The position numbers were made by a program, and so were the translations under genes. This document shows, piece after piece, positions 38,825 to 46,958 of a stretch of DNA of 63,292 bases (the first letter of the stretch is position 1; each line of letters opens with the position of its first letter). The DNA lies in NCBI RefSeq assembly GCF_019459305.1, contig NZ_JAIBES010000035.1, forward strand, positions 1-63,292, written 5' to 3'. This DNA is from Sphingopyxis sp. GTDB lineage: Bacteria > Pseudomonadota > Alphaproteobacteria > Sphingomonadales > Sphingomonadaceae. The notes beneath the pieces were generated by a model that worked only from the letters and a program-made list of their open reading frames with translations, was not told the DNA's origin and did no database searches.

Positions 38825-39514
38825 TCAGCCGACCGTCGTCCCGAACAGCGATCCGATCGCCATCGTCACCACCATCGCGACAGCGCCCCAGAATCCGACG
38901 CGCACGACGGCGCGCGCGATCGGCGCATTGCCTGCCCACGCGCCAAGCGCGCCTAGGATGGCGAGGAATATCAGCGACGCAGCGGAGACGATCCATGGCA
39001 GCGATGGGCCGGTGACGAGGAGCACGATCGCCAGCGGCAGAGCGGCCCCGACGGTAAAGCTAGCCGCTGATGCGGCCGCTGCCTGAATCGGGCGCGCCGC
39101 CAGTTCGCTGGTCAGGCCCAGTTCGTCGCGTAAATGGCTGTCCAGCGCATTATGTGCGGTGAGCTGCGCCGCAACCTGTTCTGCAAGCGGACGGTCGAGG
39201 CCGCGCTGCTGATAAATCTGGGTCAGCTCTTCGAGCTCCAGTTCGGGAACCGTGGCGAGCTCGCGCTTCTCCTTGGCAATATCAGCCTTTTCGGCATCGC
39301 CTTGGGAACTGACCGAAACATATTCGCCCGCGGCCATCGACATCGCCCCTGCGACGAGCCCGGCGGTGCCGGTGACAAGGATCGTTGAGGCTGATGTCCC
39401 GGCCGCCGCGACCCCGGCGATCAGGCTGGCGGTGGACACGATCCCGTCGTTGGCGCCCAGGATCGCTGCGCGCAGCCAGCCGATGCGGCTGGCGGCATGG
39501 GTTTCGCGGTGCAT
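38825..39514 (-). CDS. VIT1/CCC1-family iron/manganese transporter
   Basis: A 229-aa membrane protein: RIGWLRAAILGANDGIVSTASLIAGVAAAGTS, GLVAGAMSMAAGEYVSVSSQGDAEKADI, then a cytoplasmic part (ELEELTQIYQQRGL) and three C-terminal helices. These are the signatures of the VIT family, which exports Fe2+ or Mn2+ from the cytosol. The ATG at 39514 has AGGAG upstream and is preferred to a GTG three codons earlier. Confidence 0.9.
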   Translation of the reverse strand: MHRETHAASRIGWLRAAILGANDGIVSTASLIAGVAAAGTSASTILVTGTAGLVAGAMSMAAGEYVSVSSQGDAEKADIAKEKRELATVPELELEELTQIYQQRGLDRPLAEQVAAQLTAHNALDSHLRDELGLTSELAARPIQAAAASAASFTVGAALPLAIVLLVTGPSLPWIVSAASLIFLAILGALGAWAGNAPIARAVVRVGFWGAVAMVVTMAIGSLFGTTVG

Positions 39515-39525
39515 GGACGGCACTC

Positions 39526-39912
39526 CTACCAGAAACGGATAACGCCAAGCTGGTCGAACAGCTTTTCGTTTGAGACCAGCGCATATTGCTCGATCTGCGA
39601 TTGAGCGATCAAGATGCGGTCGAACGGGTCGCGATGGTCGAACGGCAGCAAGCCCGCCAGACTGGCATGAGCAACCGAAATGGGGAGCTGGTCGAAGCCA
39701 AAACCCGCGATGACGGTTTCGAAGCGCTCGGCGAGTTCGTCGGCGCCGTCCAGCTTGCCAATCCGGAATTTGATCGCGACCTCGGTCGCGGAGACCGCGC
39801 TGATCCAGATCTGATTGTCGGGGTCTTCGATGGCGAACCTCACGGCATCAGGCAATTTCTCCGGTTCATTGGCGGCCCAGATCAGCGCGTGCGTATCGAG
39901 CAGCAGGTTCAT
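39526..39912 (-). CDS. PIN-domain toxin of a type II toxin-antitoxin pair
   Basis: A 128-aa PIN protein: D6 in MNLLLDTHALIWAANEP, E44 in SATEVAIK, and D95/D98 in HRDPFDRILIAQ form the metal-binding acidic set. PIN toxins cleave RNA. Its ATG overlaps the antitoxin stop (ATGA), typical of coupled toxin-antitoxin pairs. Confidence 0.92.
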   Translation of the reverse strand: MNLLLDTHALIWAANEPEKLPDAVRFAIEDPDNQIWISAVSATEVAIKFRIGKLDGADELAERFETVIAGFGFDQLPISVAHASLAGLLPFDHRDPFDRILIAQSQIEQYALVSNEKLFDQLGVIRFW

Positions 39913-40166
39913 TGCGCCTCTGGACTGTCTTCGCCGTTCCACAGCGCCAGATATTCTTCGGGCAGGGGGTCCCAAAAGCCAGCGTCGAGATCGATCGTGC
40001 CTTTCAGCGTGCCCAAAACGCGTTTCGGCTTGGTCACTTCCTTCACCGGCATCAGTTTCACCACCGGCTCCTTGCCGCGCGCGATCGTTACCTCTTCGCC
40101 CGCGAGGACGCGAGCAATCAGGCGCGACAGGTTGGTCTTCGCTTCGTGAATGGTAACGACGGTCAT
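39909..40166 (-). CDS. Phd/YefM-family antitoxin
   Basis: An 85-aa antitoxin: MTVVTIHEAKTNLSRLIARVLAGEEVTIARGKEPVVKLMPV is the Phd/YefM DNA-binding part, and the C-terminal 40 residues should bind the PIN toxin. A perfect palindrome 10 nt upstream of its ATG is the probable autoregulatory operator. Confidence 0.93.
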   Translation of the reverse strand: MTVVTIHEAKTNLSRLIARVLAGEEVTIARGKEPVVKLMPVKEVTKPKRVLGTLKGTIDLDAGFWDPLPEEYLALWNGEDSPEAQ

Positions 40167-40176
40167 GCTGAAAAAA

Positions 40177-40197
40177 TTAGCTAAGCTACTTAGCTAA
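40177..40197. promoter_or_regulatory. Perfect palindromic operator of the Phd/PIN operon
   Basis: TTAGCTAAG-CTA-CTTAGCTAA has 9-bp perfect arms. AT-rich compared with the surroundings and placed just upstream of the antitoxin start. Confidence 0.75.
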
Positions 40198-40230
40198 GTC
40201 AATGCTATGGTTATACACGGCCCAAAGCCA

Positions 40231-40695
40231 TCAGCGGGCGCGCTCTGACTTCAGCCCTGCTGCTGCGATCCCCGCGGCGGCGCAAGCGGCATCGTCAGCG
40301 GGCGCCTCGCCCGACGCGCCGACCCCACCGATGCGGGTGCGGCCGTCCGCCGAAAACACGGGAATTCCGCCCGCGACGGTGACGACATAGGCTGCTTCGG
40401 CGAAACCCGGTGTGCCTTTGACGGCCTCTTCCATGCCGCTGGTCGGAAAGCCCCAAGCTGCGACGGCGCGCGCCTTTTGCAACGAGAATTCCATGGCCCC
40501 ATGGCCGTTGCCATCCATCCGCCACGCCGCGACGAGATGGCCTCCGGTGTCAACCACGGCAATCGCGTGGCTCTGTCCCTTCGCGCTTGCGTGCGCGGCG
40601 CAGCCCTTGACGATTACGTCCGCCATATTGGCGTCGAGCATCTGCGCGCTTGCGGGCGTCGCCGCGAGCATTACCGCGGTCCACAATATCTTCAT
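40231..40695 (-). CDS. Exported GlcG/HbpS-family haem-degrading-like protein
   Basis: A 154-aa protein with a signal peptide (MKILWTAVMLAATPASAQ) and the GlcG/HbpS (DUF336) fold: HAIAVVDTGGHLVAAWRMDGNGHGAMEFSLQKARAVAAWGFPTS, GGIPVFSADGRTRIGGVGASGEAPADDAACAAAGI. Some family members bind haem or cobalamin; the role here is unknown. GGAGG is just upstream of ATG. Confidence 0.82.
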   Translation of the reverse strand: MKILWTAVMLAATPASAQMLDANMADVIVKGCAAHASAKGQSHAIAVVDTGGHLVAAWRMDGNGHGAMEFSLQKARAVAAWGFPTSGMEEAVKGTPGFAEAAYVVTVAGGIPVFSADGRTRIGGVGASGEAPADDAACAAAGIAAAGLKSERAR

Positions 40696-40721
40696 CCTCG
40701 CCTCCCGATCGAGGCGCGGGG

Positions 40722-41642
40722 TCAGTGCTGCAGTTGCAGCCCTGGTCTGGCCCAGCGCGTTTTTACCAGCCGCCCCGTTCCCGACAGAGTGATATAGGCA
40801 TCCTGCCGGTCGGGTCCGCCGAACGCGATGTTGGTGGTAAAGATGTCGTCGGTCGCGACAAATTCGACCAGCTGTCCATCCGGACCGACGACCGAAATTC
40901 CGCATTCGCCGATCGTCGCGACGCAGATATTGCCCGATGCCTCGACCGCCAGACTGTCAAAGAATTTATAGCCCGCGGGGCGATAGAGCGGGATGCCGGG
41001 GCCGCCGGGACCAGCGTCGGCGGCGACCTTGCCGGGGGCGATGATGTTGAACTTCATCAGGCGGCAGGTGTAGGTTTCGGCGGCATATAGCGCGTCGCCA
41101 TCGGGCGACAGGCCGACGCCATTGGGGTTGTTCGAGGGGAAGATGACTTCCTCGATGAAACTGCCATCGGCCTTGGCGTAGAAGATGCCGACGATGTCGT
41201 GGCAGCGTTTGGCATAATCGACCTTGCCATGATCGGTGAACCAGAAGCCGCCATGGCCGTCGAACACGATGTCGTTGGGACCGCGCAGCACGACGCCATG
41301 ATCGCCCGATTGATAGAGGATTTCGACCGCGCCGGTGTCGATGTCGATGCGCTCGATCCGGCCGCCTGAATAATCGTCGGCGATGCCGTGCGGCGCGAGG
41401 TAGCCATCCGATTCGACGTAGTTAAAGCCGCCGTTGTTGCAGCAATAGAGCTTGCCGTCGGGGCCGATCGCAAGGCCGTTGGGGCCGCCGCCGGGGGTCG
41501 CGATGACCTGCTTCTTGCCGCCGGGCCAGCAGCGCGTGATGCGCCCCGCCTCAATCTCGACGACGATGACGCTACCGTCGTTCATCACCACCGGGGCTTC
41601 GGGAAAGCGCAATCCATCGGCGATCAATTCGAACTCGGCCAT
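40722..41642 (-). CDS. SMP-30/gluconolactonase-like protein
   Basis: A 306-aa six-bladed propeller of the SMP-30 family: RFPEAPVVMNDGSVIVVEIEAGRITRC, GGGPNGLAIGPDGKLYCCNNGG, VLRGPNDIVFDGHGGFWFTDHGK, NNPNGVGLSPDGDALYAAET. The metal residues (E in FPEAP, N in GPNDI, D in LSPDG) are present. It should hydrolyse a sugar lactone or an organic ester. Operon-like with the HbpS-like gene 26 nt downstream. Confidence 0.88.
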   Translation of the reverse strand: MAEFELIADGLRFPEAPVVMNDGSVIVVEIEAGRITRCWPGGKKQVIATPGGGPNGLAIGPDGKLYCCNNGGFNYVESDGYLAPHGIADDYSGGRIERIDIDTGAVEILYQSGDHGVVLRGPNDIVFDGHGGFWFTDHGKVDYAKRCHDIVGIFYAKADGSFIEEVIFPSNNPNGVGLSPDGDALYAAETYTCRLMKFNIIAPGKVAADAGPGGPGIPLYRPAGYKFFDSLAVEASGNICVATIGECGISVVGPDGQLVEFVATDDIFTTNIAFGGPDRQDAYITLSGTGRLVKTRWARPGLQLQH

Positions 41643-41688
41643 TCTCGACTCCCTTGCTTGTCCACATTGGCTGTGCTTTGCGGCCATC

Positions 41689-42288
41689 ATGCCCGTTCGT
41701 TCGCTGTTCGCCACAACTTTCTACGAAGCCGATATTGGCACGCCTGATCTGCTCGCAGAGCTGGAGGACAGCAGCCGGATGTTTGCCGAGGAAGATGGCG
41801 CGGGACGCGCGTGGAGCCGCGACCATGGCTACAAGGGCTATACCAGCTATGCTAGCCTGAACGACCTTCCCGAGCGCAATCCGGCGTTTCACGACCTCAA
41901 GCGCCTGCTCGACAAGGAGGTTAAGGCGTTTGCCAAGACGGCGCATTTCGACCTCGCCAAGCCGCTGAAGCTCGACAGTATGTGGGTCAATGTCCTGAAA
42001 CCCGGCGGCACCCACAGCGGCCACATCCATCCGCACAGCATCGTGTCGGGCACCTACTATGTTGCGGTCCCCCTTGGATCGGGCGCGCTGAAACTCGAAG
42101 ATCCGCGCCTCGCGATGCTGATGGCGGCGCCGGGACGCAGCGACGATGCGCCCGAACATCTGCTGCCCTTCGTCTATGCCGAGCCCGCGGCGGGGCGCGT
42201 GTTTTTGTGGGAAAGCTGGCTGCGCCACGAAGTGATGCCGCATAGCGGAAAGGGCGAGCGGATCAGCATCAGCTTTAACTATCGCTGA
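41689..42288 (+). CDS. TIGR02466-type 2OG-Fe(II) oxygenase-like protein
   Basis: A 199-aa protein of the 2OG-Fe(II) superfamily: PLKLDSMWVNVLKPGGTHSGHIHPHSIVSGTYYV carries the metal-binding His (H109/H112/H114), SWLRHEVMPHSGKGERISISFNYR the distal His (H180 or H185) and the Arg (R191). The substrate is unknown. Divergent from the SMP-30 gene. Phage-neck-related TIGR02466 proteins share this pattern. Confidence 0.75.
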   Translation: MPVRSLFATTFYEADIGTPDLLAELEDSSRMFAEEDGAGRAWSRDHGYKGYTSYASLNDLPERNPAFHDLKRLLDKEVKAFAKTAHFDLAKPLKLDSMWVNVLKPGGTHSGHIHPHSIVSGTYYVAVPLGSGALKLEDPRLAMLMAAPGRSDDAPEHLLPFVYAEPAAGRVFLWESWLRHEVMPHSGKGERISISFNYR

Positions 42289-42307
42289 GCGCGACTATAT
42301 CACCATC

Positions 42308-42389
42308 GTCATTGCGAGGAATGAACCGACGCGGCAATCCAAGAGCCCGCGTCAATCGCCCTGGATTGCTTCGCTTCGCTCGCAATGAC
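42308..42389. repeat. GTCATTGCGAG-type inverted repeat (family R1)
   Basis: GTCATTGCGAGGAATGAACCGACGCGGCAATCC faces ggattgcttcgcttcgctcgcaatgac. Confidence 0.8.
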
Positions 42390-42414
42390 GAGGCTCTAGA
42401 ATGAAAGCTCCACC

Positions 42415-43848
42415 ATGACCGCGACCTACGACGCCGACCTCCAGCTTTTCATCAACGGCGCCTGGCGGAGCGGTGAGGGGCGCGAAGCGCGGCCGGTGTA
42501 TAACCCCGCGACCGCGGGTACGATCGCCGAACTGCCGGTCGCGACGGCCGCGGATCTCGACGAGGCGCTGGCGGCTGCGGCGCTTGGCTGGCCGGTGTGG
42601 CGGGCCAAGACCCCCGACGAGCGCGCTGCGCTGATGCGCAAGGCCGCGGGGCTCATCCGCGAGCGCGCCGACCATATCGCAACGCTGCTGACGCTCGAAC
42701 AGGGCAAGCCGATCGCCGAGGCTCGCGGTGAAGTGCTGTCGGCGTCGTCGCTTCTCGAATATTTTGCCGAGGAAGGAAAGCGCGTCGAAGGCCGTATTGC
42801 GCCGCGTCCTGCCGGCCAGCGCGCGATGGTGCTGCGCCAGCCGGTCGGTCCGGTCGCGGCATTCAGCCCATGGAATTTCCCGGTCAATTTGATGGTCAAG
42901 AAAATCGCCCCCGCGCTCGCCGCGGGCTGCGTCGTGATCGCGAAAGCGCCCGAGGAAACGCCAGGCTGCACCAGTGCGATCATGCGCTGCCTGGCCGACG
43001 CGGGCATTCCCGGCGACGTCGTCCAGCTCGTTTACGGCAATCCCGACATGGTCAGCCGTCATCTGCTCGGCAGCGAGGTGATCCGCAAGGTCAGCTTCAC
43101 GGGATCGACTGCGGTGGGCAAACATCTGATGAAACTCGCCGCCGATCGGGTGCAGCGGATCACGATGGAGCTTGGCGGCCATGCGCCGGTGCTGATCTTT
43201 GATGATTGCGATCTGGAGAGCACGCTCGACCGCGTCGTGATGCAGAAGTTCCGCAATGCCGGGCAGGTCTGCGTCTCGCCGACGCGCTTCTACGTTCAAG
43301 AGGGGATCTACGACGCCTTCGTGGCGGGGTTCGCCGAGCGGACGAAGAAGGTGAAGATCGGCAGCGGGCTCGACGCCGACACCCAGATGGGACCACTCGC
43401 CAATGCGCGCCGCGCGCCGGCGCTCGAGTCGATGATCGCCGACGCGACCGCCAAGGGTGCGCGCGTGATCGCGGGTGGCGCGGCGACGGGCGACGGCTAT
43501 TTCTTCCAGCCGACCGCGCTTGCCGACGTGCCGATCGACGCCGATGCGATGAACAACGAACCCTTTGGTCCGATGGCGCTGATCCGCCCGTTCGGAACCG
43601 AGGATGAGGCTTTAGAGCAGGCGAACCGGCTGCCTTATGGCCTCGCGGCTTTTGCGTTCACCGAGAATGGCCGCCGCATCAACCGGATTGCCGATGGTAT
43701 CGAGAGCGGGATGGTCGGGATCAACAGCTTCGTCATCTCGGCGAACGACATGCCGTTTGGCGGGATCAAGGAATCGGGCTTTGGCAGCGAGAGCGGGCCG
43801 GAGGGGCTGGATGGGTATCTCGTGACCAAGGCGGTGCATATCTATTGA
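42415..43848 (+). CDS. NAD(P)-dependent aldehyde dehydrogenase, succinate-semialdehyde type
   Basis: A 477-aa aldehyde dehydrogenase of standard length. Catalytic Glu in MELGGHAP, catalytic Cys in NAGQVCVSPTR, nucleotide-binding FTGSTAVGKHLM and NFPVNLM upstream. The closest general type is GabD-like succinate-semialdehyde dehydrogenase, but the substrate cannot be fixed from sequence alone. Confidence 0.88.
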   Translation: MTATYDADLQLFINGAWRSGEGREARPVYNPATAGTIAELPVATAADLDEALAAAALGWPVWRAKTPDERAALMRKAAGLIRERADHIATLLTLEQGKPIAEARGEVLSASSLLEYFAEEGKRVEGRIAPRPAGQRAMVLRQPVGPVAAFSPWNFPVNLMVKKIAPALAAGCVVIAKAPEETPGCTSAIMRCLADAGIPGDVVQLVYGNPDMVSRHLLGSEVIRKVSFTGSTAVGKHLMKLAADRVQRITMELGGHAPVLIFDDCDLESTLDRVVMQKFRNAGQVCVSPTRFYVQEGIYDAFVAGFAERTKKVKIGSGLDADTQMGPLANARRAPALESMIADATAKGARVIAGGAATGDGYFFQPTALADVPIDADAMNNEPFGPMALIRPFGTEDEALEQANRLPYGLAAFAFTENGRRINRIADGIESGMVGINSFVISANDMPFGGIKESGFGSESGPEGLDGYLVTKAVHIY

Positions 43849-43858
43849 GGGTGACGAT

Positions 43859-43886
43859 CCTCCCCATGGCTTCGCCACGGGGAGGA
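43859..43886. repeat. GGGGAGG-type hairpin (family R3)
   Basis: cctccccatggcttcgccacggggagg lies between convergent genes and forms a strong stem-loop, possibly a terminator for both strands. Confidence 0.5.
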
Positions 43887-43890
43887 GAAT

Positions 43891-44652
43891 TCAATCCCGA
43901 TCCAGCGCCACGAAATCCCTGCCCATCGGCGCCAGATGCGCGCCGCCGTCGACAAAGATCGTCTGCCCGGTCACCGCTTCTGCGCGGGCCAGATAGACGA
44001 CGGCATCGGCAATCTGTCCGGGCGTCGGCAGCGCTCCGAGCAGCATCCGCCCCGCCAGCCGCTCGACCTGCGCCTCTGAATAGTCGTCGGTCGCCAGCGT
44101 CAGCCCCGGCGCAACGGCGTTGACGCGCGCGCGGCTGCCGAACGCTACTGCCAATGTCACGGTCGTCTGCCACAGCGCCGATTTCGACAGGCTGTAGGCG
44201 AGTTGGTCGGGTACCGGCTGCACGACGCGCTGGTCGACGATGTTGACGATCGCCGGACGTGCGCCCTCGCTGGCGGCGACAAGCGCTTTCGTCAGCATCA
44301 CCGGCGCATGATGGTTTACCTGCATCATTTCCGCGAGCGCGACCGCCGACAGTTCGGCCCATTCGCCCTCGGCGAACAGCGCGGCGTTGTTGACGAGCAG
44401 ATCGGGCGCGCGGCCGAATTTTGCGATCACCGCGGGGATCAGCGCATCGACCGCAGTGGGATCGGACAGGTCGGCGGCGAAGCGATGGCTGAGTGTTCCG
44501 GTCTCGGCAAGCGCGTCGGCGAGCACCGGATCGGCATTACCCGGGCTGCGCTTGTGGATCGCCAGCGCATAGCCTTCGCGCGCCAGCCGCGCCGAAATCG
44601 CGGCGCCGACGCGGTGGAGGCCACCCGTGACCAGCGCCAGCTTTTGCGTCAC
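43891..44652 (-). CDS. SDR oxidoreductase, pteridine-reductase-like (FolM-like)
   Basis: A 253-aa short-chain dehydrogenase starting with GTG in a GTGA overlap with folB. The cofactor loop is TGGLHRVG, close to the TGxxxRxG of pteridine reductases and FolM rather than the standard TGxxxGxG. It has NNAALFAEG, YSLSKSALWQTT and PGLTLATDD. Coupling to folB suggests reduction of a pterin, for example dihydromonapterin, which could also serve phenylalanine hydroxylase. That is inference. Confidence 0.8.
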   Translation of the reverse strand: MTQKLALVTGGLHRVGAAISARLAREGYALAIHKRSPGNADPVLADALAETGTLSHRFAADLSDPTAVDALIPAVIAKFGRAPDLLVNNAALFAEGEWAELSAVALAEMMQVNHHAPVMLTKALVAASEGARPAIVNIVDQRVVQPVPDQLAYSLSKSALWQTTVTLAVAFGSRARVNAVAPGLTLATDDYSEAQVERLAGRMLLGALPTPGQIADAVVYLARAEAVTGQTIFVDGGAHLAPMGRDFVALDRD

Positions 44653-45020
44653 TTGCGCGCCCGCCGCATCGTGATGCCAATCTCTTCGCCGTCCTCGGCG
44701 ATCGCGAGCTTGACGATCTTCACCTCGGCCTCTTCGACCTTGTCGTCCTGTAGGAACAAAGTGTCGATGATGTGGTCGGCGACGCTTTCGATCAGCACGA
44801 AATGGACATCCTTGGGGATGCCCTCGGTCGCCGCAAATTTCAGGTGCATGTAATTTTTGGAGGCGCTGAGCGGGGTCGTGGGATCGTAATGACCGGCCAT
44901 GCTCAGCCGCGCCCGCACGCCGATGCGCAGCGGCTGCGGCAGGTGGGTTTCTTCGGAGTAAATGCCGGTCAGCACCTGGGTAATCAGCCCGTCCACCTCC
45001 AGCCACAATGTATCGGTCAC
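44649..45020 (-). CDS. folB: Dihydroneopterin aldolase
   Basis: A 123-aa FolB-type protein: LWLEVDGLITQVLTGIYSEETHLPQPLRIGVRARL, NYMHLKFA, HFVLIESVADHIIDTLFLQDDKVEEAEVKIVKLAI, the catalytic Lys and Glu of the family being in the latter region. It takes part in folate/pterin synthesis. The GTG at 45020 has AGGA 6 nt upstream; a GTG at 45053 is an alternative. Confidence 0.87.
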   Translation of the reverse strand: MTDTLWLEVDGLITQVLTGIYSEETHLPQPLRIGVRARLSMAGHYDPTTPLSASKNYMHLKFAATEGIPKDVHFVLIESVADHIIDTLFLQDDKVEEAEVKIVKLAIAEDGEEIGITMRRARK

Positions 45021-45110
45021 AAGAAATCCTGTTCCTGCCGCGGCGACATTCACCTTTGCAATGTCGACCTCGGACCCTAAAGCGCCGCCGCATTAGCGAA
45101 AGGACGCGCG

Positions 45111-45614
45111 TTGGTCGAGTTACTTCCATTGTCGGACATCGAACCGCAGGCGGTCGAGGAACTCCTCGACGCCGCTTTCGGGGCCGATCGCTTTGGACGA
45201 ACCGCCTATCGCATCCGTGCTGGTGCAGATGCGGTCCCGGCGCTCAGCTTTGCGCTGGTCGATAATGGCGCGCTGATCGGCACCATCCAGTGCTGGCCGG
45301 TCGCGCATCGCGCGGTCGATGGTGCTGCGACGCCGCTGGTGATGGTCGGCCCGGTCGCGGTGCGCCCCGATCTCCAGCGTGGAGGTCACGGTCGGGTGTT
45401 GATGGCGCATATGTTGGATGCGGCGGAAAGCGAGGCCGATGGCGCGCTGATGATGATTGGCGATCCCGAATATTATGGGCGATTCTTCGGCTTTGACGCT
45501 GACGCGACGGGAGCGTGGGATTTGCCGGGGCCGTTCGAGCAGCGGCGTTTGCTGGCGCGCGCGGTGAATCGGCATGACCTGCCGACCGGCGCGGGGATGA
45601 TCGGGCCGCGTTAG
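45111..45614 (+). CDS. GNAT-family N-acetyltransferase
   Basis: A 167-aa acetyltransferase resembling YhbS. The CoA loop is VGPVAVRPDLQRGGHGRVLMAHML and IGDPEYYGRFFGF follows. It starts with TTG, with AAAGGA at the right distance. Acceptor unknown. Divergent from folB. Confidence 0.83.
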   Translation: MVELLPLSDIEPQAVEELLDAAFGADRFGRTAYRIRAGADAVPALSFALVDNGALIGTIQCWPVAHRAVDGAATPLVMVGPVAVRPDLQRGGHGRVLMAHMLDAAESEADGALMMIGDPEYYGRFFGFDADATGAWDLPGPFEQRRLLARAVNRHDLPTGAGMIGPR

Positions 45615-45616
45615 GC

Positions 45617-45722
45617 CCCGTGCCCCGGCGAAGGAAGGGGCCCATCACCTGATTTTTCGCGCTGGCCAACCGCTGGATCGGGGACGCATAGGGTCGATGA
45701 TGGGCCACTGCCTTCGCAGGGG
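45617..45722. repeat. Long inverted repeat (family R2b)
   Basis: ccccggcgaaggaaggggcccatcacc faces gatgatgggccactgccttcgcaggggg, with about 50 nt between. It runs into the start region of the next gene. Confidence 0.6.
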
Positions 45723-45777
45723 GCACGGCTCAGTAGTCAGATCTACGCTGCGACTTGCACGATCCGTTGGCCCCCCT

Positions 45778-46374
45778 ATGTCGGTTGCCATGGTCACCCC
45801 GGCGCCTTCACTCCCCAAAGACTTCTCGCAGCTCTCGCTCACCGAAGCTGCCGAACTGCTCGCGGCGCGCAAGCTGCCGCCGGTTGACCAATGGCACCCG
45901 GAGCGCAGCGGCGACAGCTTTATGGAAATCCGCGCCGACGGCAGCTGGTATCATGAGGGCGGGCGGATCAACCGGCCCGCGATGGTGAAGCTGTTCTCGA
46001 CGATCCTGCGCCGTGAAGCCGATGGCAGCCATGTCCTCGTCACCCCCGCCGAACGGCTCAGCATCGCGGTCGAGGACACGCCGTTTCGCGCCGTAGAAAT
46101 GAAGAGCGAGGGCGAAGGCGCGGCGCGCCAGCTCGTCTTCCGGCTGGACACCGACGACCTCGTTATGGCCGGACCCGATCATCTGCTAACGTTCGGAAGC
46201 GATCCCGACAGCCCCGACCCGCGGCTGCATGTCCGCGGCGCCATCGGCAACAGGCTCGAGGCACGGATCGATCGCGCGCTTTATTACGAAATCGTCGAGA
46301 TGGCGCTCGCCGACCAAAGTGATCCCCCCGCGATCTGGTCGAACGGTGCACGATTTCCGCTGGTCGATCGCTGA
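45778..46374 (+). CDS. DUF1285 family protein
   Basis: A 198-aa DUF1285 protein: PPVDQWHPERSGDSFMEIRADGSWYHEGGRINRPAMVKLFSTILRRE, DTPFRAVEMKSEGEGAARQLVFRLDTDDLVMAGPDHLL. The function is not established. ATG at 45778 or 45790 could be used; longer frames enter the repeat. Its stop overlaps the NUDIX start (TGATG). Confidence 0.83.
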   Translation: MSVAMVTPAPSLPKDFSQLSLTEAAELLAARKLPPVDQWHPERSGDSFMEIRADGSWYHEGGRINRPAMVKLFSTILRREADGSHVLVTPAERLSIAVEDTPFRAVEMKSEGEGAARQLVFRLDTDDLVMAGPDHLLTFGSDPDSPDPRLHVRGAIGNRLEARIDRALYYEIVEMALADQSDPPAIWSNGARFPLVDR

Positions 46375-46958
46375 TGCTGTCGACGAAGCTGCGCGCCGCG
46401 CTTAATAATCTGCTACCCGATGCGGGGGAGGATGAGGCGTATCTGGGCACGCCGACCTTGCGCGATGCCGCGGTGCTGATCGCCTTTACCGACCGCCCCG
46501 ACCCTGGCGTCATCCTGACCCAGCGCCCGCAATGGCTGCGCAGCCACGCGGGGCAGGTCGCTTTTCCGGGTGGCAAGGTCGACCCCGACGACCGCGATGC
46601 GATTGATGCGGCGCTGCGCGAGGCCGAGGAGGAGATCGGCCTCAGCCCGCGCGACGTGATGGTCGCGGGGGTGACCGAACCCTATCGGTCAGGTAGCGGC
46701 TACATCATCACCCCGGTGCTGGGCGTCATCCCGCCTGACCTGCCGCTCGACCCCAATCCCGACGAGGTTGAAGACTGGTTCGAAGTGCCGCTCGACATAT
46801 TGTTTGATCCCGCCAATTATGCGCGCCAGCAGGCGCATTGGCAGGGTCAGGACCGGCATTATTACGACATGGACTGGCAAGGACGGCGGATTTGGGGCGT
46901 GACGGCGGGGATCATCATCAATCTGGCGCGGCGGATGCCGGCGGGCTGGCACCGGTGA
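46374..46958 (+). CDS. NUDIX hydrolase, CoA diphosphatase-like
   Basis: A 194-aa protein with a full NUDIX box GGKVDPDDRDAIDAALREAEEEIGL and, just before it, the CoA-specific UPF0035 block LTQRPQWLRSHAGQVAFPGG. It should cleave CoA to 3',5'-ADP and phosphopantetheine. Coupled on both sides: TGATG with DUF1285 and GTGA with cca. Confidence 0.92.
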   Translation: MLSTKLRAALNNLLPDAGEDEAYLGTPTLRDAAVLIAFTDRPDPGVILTQRPQWLRSHAGQVAFPGGKVDPDDRDAIDAALREAEEEIGLSPRDVMVAGVTEPYRSGSGYIITPVLGVIPPDLPLDPNPDEVEDWFEVPLDILFDPANYARQQAHWQGQDRHYYDMDWQGRRIWGVTAGIIINLARRMPAGWHR

